This document shows, piece by piece, positions 12,001 to 22,500 of a stretch of DNA of 64,000 bases. The notes under the pieces were generated by a model that was not told where the DNA came from, ran no database searches, and was given only the letters and a program-made list of their open reading frames with translations. The stretch lies in contig RQTK01000705.1 of NCBI GenBank assembly GCA_003991915.1, positions 205,019-269,018 of the forward strand. Reading direction: 5' to 3'. The stretch is from Elysia chlorotica (lineage: Eukaryota; Mollusca; Gastropoda; Plakobranchidae). Both the position numbers and the translations under genes were made by a program. Within the stretch, counting starts at the first letter, position 1. The number at the start of each line of letters is the position of its first letter.

Positions 12001-14913
12001 GCAAGTAGGTCTGTATACCTATTAAATCTATAATCAAGATGTGCATTGTACAATGTCTGTCAAATTTACACACAATCAAGACGTGCATTGTACAATGCCT
12101 GTCAAATTTACACACAATCAAGATGTGCATTGTACAATGCCTGTCAAATTTACACACAATCAAGACGTGCATTGTACAATGCCTGTCAAATTTACATACA
12201 ATCAAGACGTGCATTGTACAATGCCTGTCAAATTTACATACAATCAAGATGTGCATTGTACAATGCCTGTCAAATTTACATACAGTCAAGATGTGCATTG
12301 TACAATGCCTGTCAAATTTACACACAATCAAGACGTGCATTGTACAATGCCTGTCAAATTTACACACAATCAAGATGTCAGGTAGCATTCCAGTCAAAAA
12401 GTTAGTCTGCAGGGGACAAAAATGGTGACCATTGACTTATGTAAAAAAATCAAGTTATGTGCTCGTTACATTAGTCTATGAAAACTAAATATGAAATGAA
12501 GTAGAAAATGGACTTATAAAGCATTGACTTTGTGTTGCTCATTGTTCGTCAGAAGCGAGACAGCGAGACAGCGAGACAGCGAGACAGCGAGGCGAGTACC
12601 TGCTGCAGCATGGCCGAGTCCTGCGCGGAGAGCAGCCAGACCTGCAGGAAGTTCTCGTAGTTTGTCAGCAGCGACTTCAGCGGCAGCGACAGCACCGTCT
12701 CGTGCAGGAGCGACACAATCTCCTCGTGGAGTTTTCTGGGAAAGGACGAAGGTGGATGTGACACAGCTTGATGAATGAAGAAAATGATGTGTATTGCTTT
12801 AACGTAACAGATTCACGGTGTTTTCACAGCAATGCTCATGAATTCGCACTATTTTTATGGTTTCTCCTAAATTCATATTTGCTGAACCAAAGAGACAGAA
12901 TAAACATTTTGCAGATTTCAAAACTCAAATTATCTTTTATAAAAAGAAAATGTCTTTTCCACATCTTAGATGCACACAATTGACTTCGTAAAGTTAACAA
13001 GACAGCACAGAAAGCAACATGTTTTCTTACACTTAACCATAAAGAAAGTGATATAAAAGAGAGGTGACATGGTTTTGCAGTCATATATGCTCTCTTTCCT
13101 TCTGCTGTTTTTGGGTGTGTTTTTTTGTGGCCTCCGTCCCAACAAGCCTCTCAACACTCTCTTTCTTTGAAACTTTTTTACTATTTTGTAAATCATTTGG
13201 GTCGATCTTCAGGCTAATATTTGTCATTCTCTAAGATTATTTTACACGCCGTTCATCGTTTTATTTAAATCTCAGATGCTGGGAAACTTAGTCTAAAAAA
13301 ACTGATTAAAAAAAAGATGGCACCAAATTGAATATGCAATGCTTAGAGATTTGATCCTAATCGAGCAGTCACAGAAACACTTTGTTCCAAAATGTTGGTG
13401 TCCACGGTTTGATGGATTACTTGAACATATCAGGTATATGTTCAGTAACAAAAAAATTTAATGTTTTTTGTTTTAAGTGTAAAATCTCTTGTCTCTATTT
13501 TTATGTCTACTGTTGAGTTTTCCATATGCTGTTAAGGCATTAGCATTTGTAAGATAATCCATACAGCAAACTTTACAAAAAAAATTGTCGGAAAGTTTCA
13601 CTTACTCATGGGACCTCGACCTTTTCACTGCTTGCAGAAAATTCACAATCACTGGAATCAAGTGAGGGAAGTTTTGGAAAAGCTTTCTGGTGATGCTGTG
13701 CAGTAAAAGATAGAGGGAAGCAAAATTTTTAAAATCAGCGTCAGAATAGAAAGTGACAAATAAAGGAAATTGCATCATTTTACCCTGATTTCACAAGTTA
13801 AGAAAAATGCTTTTTTTTTATTTGAATACAGAAACTAAAAGAAATTAAGCCAGACAACCTAAGGAGAATAATTTCAAGAGAGAAAGAGTATAGATGGCAG
13901 ATCTGATCTTGTATCTAAAAGTCATGTTAGGAGCAACAATAAAAGTCACTACATTGGCTAAAACATTGATGTCATGCTTTTAAAACAATGTTTTACCCTT
14001 AAGCCAATCCTCTCAACTTTACTTAGATAATGTTATAACACATGTTGGACATGGTGTAGTTATCTTGGTGTCATCATTGTAGATCATCATCTAACAATGG
14101 GGCCACATATAAGTCACCTTTGTAGGTTAATATATCTTGAAATACGGAGAATAAGCGCAATGTCGAAATATCTGGACGAAACATCAAGAAAGACCCTTGC
14201 TTCAGCCTTCGTTCTTTCACGGTTGGACTACTGTAATTCTTTATACCTAAATTTATTTAACAAGAGTCTAAGCAGGTTGCAGAGATGCCAAAATAGTGAA
14301 AACGCCTCTTCCTAAGCATCTACATTGGTTGCCAGTGAAATCACGCATTGAGTATTAGACATCCATTCTCCATTACAGATGTATTAACCAAACGGCCCTG
14401 TCATATTTATTAAATCTCCTCTTTCCCTACTAACCATCACGTTCCCTGAGACGGAAAAAAATCTTAATCTAAAATGATCTAGAACTTAAAGGTATGGTGA
14501 GAGAGCTTTCAGTGCATCTACACAGAAAATTTGGAATAGTCTATCTCGAGACACTGAATCAGAAGCGACATTAAAAAAACTGTTGAAAACGCATTGTTCC
14601 AATGCTTAGCTTAATTATGTAATCATGCTCTTGTATGAATGAATGTTTTTTGTTTTGTAATGTTTTGACATGTATTATAATCTGTGCTCTATGACACTAT
14701 GTATATATTCTTTTTGAAATGAGATTTTAATGTGTAAAAGTGCCATGAGCTAAGCTTATTGGATATTGCTCCCTATAAATAAACTGTATTTGTAATATTA
14801 GCAGCAGCAGTAGCAGCAGCAGCAATAGTAGCAGCAGTAGTATTAGCAGTAACAGTAGTAGTAGCATTAGCAGTAGCAGTAGTAGTAGCAGTAGTTGTAG
14901 TAGTAGTAGTAGC

Positions 14914-14948
<35 letters not shown>

Positions 14949-14955
14949 AAGAAGT

Positions 14956-15001
<46 letters not shown>

Positions 15002-16541
15002 ATAGCAGCATCAGCAGTAGTAGTAGTAGTAGTAGTGTTTAATTTTACGCTAGTACACTGTTGCACCTGAGCACCAGGCTTGCGACCTCCTCGGAGCAGT
15101 TCTGCGTGACGTGTGAGAAGAGGGCGTGGTACAGCGAGCACGTGATGCGCACGCTGCCCGTCGTCTCGGCTAACTGGGTCAGGTAGTGAAGCTCTGTCGA
15201 CACGTCTGCAACAGGAAAACTAACATTGCTCAGACAGCAGGCCGAAGTTTGAGCATAAGACTGTCAGTGTGTACTGACTTTGTAAGATTTCAGTGAATTT
15301 TTGTTTACAGCATATCATCACACGCTATTGTCAATGTGTATTAACTTAATAACATTCCAGACGTCTAATCCACATTGATAACATGCATACAAAAATAATA
15401 TTCACGTCTCTTTAATTTGCTATCACAAAACTCAATTTTATGCTCTTCACTACAGTTTGTGGAGTTTTAAACTTGTATTGCTAGCGTCTAGGATTTAAGA
15501 AAATTAAATCTAAATGAGAATAGTTTGAATTATTTGAAAACAAAACTTCTTTTTTTTATGTTTTAGATAACAATTTACTATTTGATGATATAGCTTACTG
15601 ATTCTCCTGTAGCATATGCTTAAAAAATTGCTAAGTTTTCATTTATTTGTCTTTAGGAAGTTCTGTGTAAACTTTGACCTGGATCTAATTTATGAAACGT
15701 TACCCGAGTCAGATCCTTGACCACAGCACCTCACCGCAAAGTCGAGTTTGCACGTGTGGACATCGATCGGGTCAAAAATGGTCGGGAGGATCGCTTCCTT
15801 CCAGGACGTGGCTAATGCAGGTGAATAACTCTTGTACATGCAGGGGAAACAATTTTTTTTAGAACATTATCCACATTTAGCTATGGTGCATCAAATTTTC
15901 TATATAATTTTACATAGTTTAAGGTTTGGATATTCACTTCTTTCAAGATTTTAAGACAATTTCAAAGATTCATTGACGCATAATTGACAGGAAAGCCAAT
16001 AATATTTTAAAGCATATAATAAACTATTTTTTCTTAATCCTAACAATTGGTAAGCCTTAAAAAGTAATTTGTTTGTTGTTGGATTTTTAATTAAGTTAAG
16101 TAATTTTGTACATAGTTGCTATGATCAATAGAAACATCAGGAGAAAAGAAAAAAAATAATAAAAATAATAAATTAAAAAAAAAAATAGGTTTCTAAAAAC
16201 AAAACAAAAAAAGAAAACAAAATTTCCAAATAAAAGCAGACAAGTCAACACAAAACAAAACGGAAGAAATTAGCACAGTTTAGTAATGCTATAAATATGT
16301 TAAAAAAAAAAAAAGTTGGTGTGGAGGGAGAGAGGGGAGGGGGAGAGAGGACACCATAACACTTTTGCAATAAAGAATGATATAATATAGAAATGGAAAT
16401 AAAACTTACAATTGAACAAAATGACTTATCATTTCCACAAAGAAATCAATCTAAAACTGCGGAAATACATAATTTCGTATAAAAAATCTAAAAACTTTAA
16501 AGGATATACTGATTTAATGGATAGATAGATAGATAGATAGG

Positions 16542-16581
<40 letters not shown>

Positions 16582-19500
16582 AGGTAATGGTAGCAATGAT
16601 AAATTTATAAACCTTATCTTACCCGCCCCCCTTGCGCAGACGGGAAGGTTTGTCTTATTTGTCTCCCTCTATCCCCTCTTTCCACTTGAGAACCTCCAAA
16701 ATTAGGAACCCCCATATTAGAGGACTAGCCTCGTAGTCACAGAATGAACTAACATAGGATATATCATGTCTTGCCTTCATCTTGAGCTTTTGTCTTCTGT
16801 CAACGCCGCCTGTCGCCGTATAGGATCCCTCAGAGGAACCAAAGAGACGTTAAACCCGGAGAGAGGGAGAAAAAAACCAGCAGTGTCACTCACCTTTTCC
16901 ATGTATTCCATCAAGCATTGGGCGATGAAGAGACGGGTGTTTGTGCTGACGTTAGCGTTCCTCACAAACTGGAGAGCTCGCTGGACCAGAACTCTCTCCT
17001 CCTTCTCAGAAATTATCTCCCCATGGAACTCACCCTGCAGTGAGAACAAATCACAGCTCACTTTGCTTCAAAATCAAAGACTCAGGGGGATGCATAGACT
17101 TGCAACTGACAAAACTGTTTTAGTTATTTGGCTAAACAAGGTACTATTTCAGTTTACTGGTACAAACAAGGTGTAGACGTACCTATTTCAGTTTACTGGT
17201 ACAAACAAGGTGCAGACGTACCTATTTCAGTTTACTGGTACAAACAAGGTGTAGACGTACCTATTTCAGTTTACTGGTACAAACAAGGTGTAGACGTACC
17301 TATTTCAGTTTACTGGTACAAACAAGGTGTAGACGTACCTATTTCAGTTTACTGGTACAAACAAGGTGTAGACATACCTATTTCAGTTTACTGGTACAAA
17401 CAAGGTGTAGACGTACCTGTATGTAGAGAGTCAGAGAAATGACGCACGGATCCAGGGATGACAAACACTGCAGCACTAGAGGTTTGAACACCTGCACACA
17501 GATATGTTGGCGTTTTTTGAAGGATAACAAGACACATGGGATAGAAACAAGTGATAGTTATATAGAAAAATAATTGCTAATAATACTTAATAGCAACAAA
17601 ATTATTGATAACAATACTAATTATAAAGCCAATAATAGTGAAGGTAGTATTGGAAGACATACGGAGAGTATCAGCAAACCAGTAGAGAAAAAAAGAGTAA
17701 TAAGAAGAAACAAAACAAACCAATTTTTTTACAGCGATAAAAAAGCACTAACTAAAACAAAAACACATCCACAAATTTAAATTCAATGAAACATTGATCG
17801 TCCTTGGAAAAAACCTTCAAATAAAAACTCTATTTATGATTTAATAATAATACTAGCCAAACAATATATCTATGCTTGGAAAGTAAAGAATTGTAAACCA
17901 GACAATAATTGCTCCCAAAACATACTGCACACAAGATATTTAATTGAAACGGAAGTATCCATAATTAATTATTAATAGCCGTGGGACCCATATACAAACA
18001 TCTTCAAACCTATTATAACACTGTCAACATGAATGTATATGACGAAACAAAATCGATTTAATAACGTTCATATCATGTCACCTTAAGTTTGTAAATAATA
18101 ATAATCTACAGTTGCCAGTTTTAACCTTCGTGTCTCGTATTAGGGTGTTTCATTTGGTCCAACCAACTTCATGTTAATTTACCATTTGTTATAAGTCAAA
18201 AAGTCAGGATTTTAGTTTAGTTTAAGCCTCTTGATTCCTTGTGGAACATAGGGCCACAGCAATTCCCCTCCACCGCACTCGATTCTGGCTGGTCCTCTTC
18301 AATTCGTCATTTGGTAAAACACATTCTTGTTAAATTAAGTTTACGGTGATGTACAGTATGTAGTTTATGAGTACTTAGTAACTTTATTATGTCAATGCTA
18401 TTATGGTTGTTATAGATATAGAAGCTAGGTGTTTGTATGGTTTGCTTTTTTGGGGGTTTTTTGTTTTAGTTTTTTACCTGACAAAATTTTGTGAAAGTAT
18501 AAAAAATATGATATAATCCTTCAATCAGGTTGGTATGCAAGAGCAGGTGAATCCTTTATCTTAACCAATGCGAGGCGACCATTTTAGTGAAAGTGTTGGT
18601 TTCTCACAGTGGCTGGAATGGCCGGACATCGCTTCAGAACGTTCACGACGTGACAGGCAATGGTGGACAGACCGGCGGGGGACAGGTAGAACACGTTGTC
18701 CATGATGTGCGAGATCGCTGGCAGCAGCTCCTTCTCTTCTCGGCAACTCTGGCGACAGATAGTCAAGTTTGAGCTAAAGTCACTCAAATAACTTCGTGAA
18801 CTTCGGCTAAGACACTCTGGCGACAAATATTCAAGTTTGAGCTAAAGTCACTCAAAGAACTCCATGAACAAATTTTTCAGTTAGGAAATGCCAACCACAT
18901 AACATAGGGAACAATCATTTCGGCTAAGACACTCAGCGGACAAATATTTCACATAAGAAAAAGCAGTTAGGCCACCCAGGAACAAATATTTAAGTTTGCA
19001 TAAAGTCAGCCACATAACCACGAGAACAGACAGTCTGTTTAAACAAAAATCTCCCGCTAGTATGGGGATATATATTTTAATATGAAAAATCTACCAAAGG
19101 TAAAAACAAAGAATAGTCCAGCATACCTAGCAGGACCAATCTTTCAATTCTAAAAATTTTAAATAAATTTAACTTTCACTTTGTGTCTTATTAAAAAGCC
19201 ATGCATGTTTGTCCAATGGGGGGGACACACACACAGAGATGATTTTCCAACTCACTTGTTCCTCCCTTGTACCATGCTGCCCTGAACTTTCAACCCTGAA
19301 AACAAAGATATGAATTTTCAACTCTGAAAACAAAGATATGAATTTTCAACTCTGAAAACAAAGATATGAATTTTCAACTCTGAAAACAAAGATATGAATT
19401 TTCAACTCTGAAAACAAAGATATGAATTTTCAACTCTGAAAACAAAGATATGAATTTTCAACTCTGAAAACAAAGATATGAATTTTCAACTCTGAAAACA

Positions 19501-22500
19501 AAGATATGAATTTTCAACTCTGAAAACAAAGATATGAATTTTCAACTCTGAATGAATTTTCAACTCCGAAAACAAAGATAATGCCAATATTGAAGAACAT
19601 TTATTTTTGGTTTGTGTATACTATACATTCACCACGGTCACTTTATTCCAATAGTAAGGACTTTTTAAAGGCTTTCTCTGAGTTTTCATTTTGGCTGCTT
19701 TTTCTTTAATTTATGGCATGTACTGCAACTGATTTCTGTCAGGCACCTTAGGTTAACAAGACAAAATAAATTTGGTACTCATGTCTTCATCAAGCTAAGG
19801 TTGTTTTTCCGAAATTACTTATTACAAACTCTGCAGTGATCTAAAAGGTAAATCGTGACTACTGATGCACTACTTGTTTTATTGAGGCATGTCACACTCG
19901 TAGTATTCAAACTCGCAAACTGGCAGCACTCACTGGTTCACAAAGTTGGACACGCAGATGAGCAGATACATGTAGTCCTGGCCAACGTCCGTCCTTTCCT
20001 CCTTCACCAACTTTATAAAAACTTCATGCCATTTCCATAAAAGGCCCTGAAAAGGAAATATTTGAAAAAGCAAAGTGTTAAGAAATTAAAATTACTTTGT
20101 ACATTTTAGAGAAAAATCACAGTCAATATAGAAAAAATGTTAAAATTAGAGACCATTTTAAAGTGCTCTTGCCACGTTTCAAAATCTGAATCCACAAAAG
20201 CTTTCACAGACCGCGCCTTGCGTGCCTCACCCATAGAATAGCAACTCAACCGCCTGCCTGATCGCACAGTCTCAGCTCAACCTCAAGTTCTACATAATAT
20301 TTGGCTCAAGATTCAAACTGTGACTGAGTATGTTCAATTCACCCAAAAAATAGCTGCAGTCCACTACAGATAAAGGTACTCATAGTCATGACATCAGTCT
20401 TTATAATGCATTGATTTGATAAGAAAAGTATTCTTTGTTTAGAGAAAAAGAATCTCTCGTAAAAAGGAAACCAGAATCTATGAGACTCAGAGAGGTATAG
20501 AGGCCTACTGACACTGACTCAACCAGTGAACAAAAAAGCAGCGGATCAAACCCGTGGCTCTCTCAACAAGCGGCACACTCTACCCTTAAGAAGAAAAAAA
20601 AAAAGAGAGAGAGAGAGAGAGAAGGAGGAAAGGGAGGTCGCAAAGTAGTTTCACAGTTTAAGTTGCTACTTAGGAGCTCAGGTTCTTCTAGATTAAGTTC
20701 TAGATCTCGAGATTCAGATTTATGTCCTTAGCTACACAGCAGTCAAAGACTACGCCTCTGGTAGTGGTCATCCCCCCGCACTGACCGGCCTGGTGGTCTC
20801 CAGCTGGACCAGGCACTGGCAGGCACAGCCCCGCAGCCGACGCCACGCGACCTCGTTCACTTTGCTGATCAGATCCACGAGCTGCGAGGTGAAGGTGGAG
20901 CACAGTCCCGTCTCCTGCTCACAACAATAACATACAAATTATAATGATATATACCTTTCATTGATGGTTCGCTTGGATATCAAACATAATGAGGAGAAAC
21001 ACACACACACACACACACACTCACATTCACAACAGATCTCTTTCATACCAAACATAATGCAGAGAAACACATACACACAATAGTTACTTCTAATATCAAA
21101 CATAATGTGGTGAAACACACATACAAACAATGGTTCTATTGAATACCAAACATAATGTGGTGAAACACACATACAAACAATGGTTCCATTGAATACCAAA
21201 CATAATGCAGTGAAACACTCATACAAACAATGGTTTCATTGAATACCAAACATAGTGCAGTGAAACACACATATACACACAATAGTTCCATTGACTATCA
21301 AACATAATGTGGTGAAACACACATACAAACAATGGTTCCATTAATACCAAACATAATGTGGTGAAACACATAAAAAAACAATGGTTCCATTGAATACCAA
21401 ACATAATGTGGTGAAACACACATACAAACAATGGTTCTATTGAATACACGTACCAAACATAATGTGGTCAAACACACATACAAACAATGGTTCCATTGAA
21501 TACCAAACATAATGTGGTGAAACACACATACAAACAATGGTTCCATTGAATACCAAACATAATGTGGTGAAACACACATACAAACAATGGTTCCATTAAT
21601 ACCAAACATAATGTGGTGAAACACACATACACACAATGGTTCCTTCTAATACCAAACATAATGTGGTGAAACACACATACAAACAATGGTTCTATTGAAT
21701 ACCAAACGTAATGTCTTGAAGGACATTAAAAATACATGGGTATCTGATCTCTCAGTTTTATTTGATTGTTTGGGTAGTAACAACAAAATGTTTTGGAGGC
21801 TGATTAAAATATGACCAACTGAGCAACTTATTGAGAACTTTCCCTTGTTTGACAGTAACTTTTATGTAAAGACGTGAACTTAAAAGTGCCTCATACCTTT
21901 TTAGTACAGAGTTGTACTATATAATCATTATTAATGGTACATATTATACAACATAAATAATCCATCATAAACGCTCAGATTGAGCCAATAACTGTGTATG
22001 GATCTATATTTTTTCTCACCATGAGCTCCTCGTTCTCGATGAAGATCGTGGTGACGGTGATGAGGAGCTGCGTGGCCACGGAGAGTTGACCCTGCGCGGA
22101 GTGGATGCTGCGGAACACGTCCAGTAGCGCCGACACGGACTGGTCCACGCTGGCAGACGCCAGGATTGGCAAAGTGGGCAGGTCAGGTGATTATTATATG
22201 TTTAAACATACACATATAATTATTGCATTGTCCTACCTTGAGATTATAGGAATTTCTTGCGACACATGTGTTTCGAGCGGTTTTGTCAACCGCTCTTCGG
22301 GGGTGTGGCGTAACTGGCGTTTAGTTGCATGAATCCCGCCTTTTTCTGGCACTTATATATAGATTCGCCAAACTATTTATTTATTTCATTGGTTGACCAT
22401 ATAAGAGCTTGTACACCAATTCACAAGATTCTCGCCTGATAGAAAAAGGAGGAATAAATGATGAATGAAGGCCCACTACCAGTGGCAGTTGGTCGGCACC

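Noticed and set aside
12039..12428. CRISPR-like regularly spaced repeat (palindrome every 42 bp)
   Set aside because: The intervals between palindromes are themselves identical, so there are no unique spacers, and the context is an intron of an animal gene.
14727..15141. Poly-Leu and Thr/Ala-rich open frames
   Set aside because: Products of the AGC/AGT microsatellite; the part beyond 15050 overlaps AP5B1 exon 10 in the wrong frame.
22265..22300. Hammerhead ribozyme or retrozyme around the hairpin
   Set aside because: The conserved CUGANGA and GAAA core motifs are not present in a suitable arrangement.
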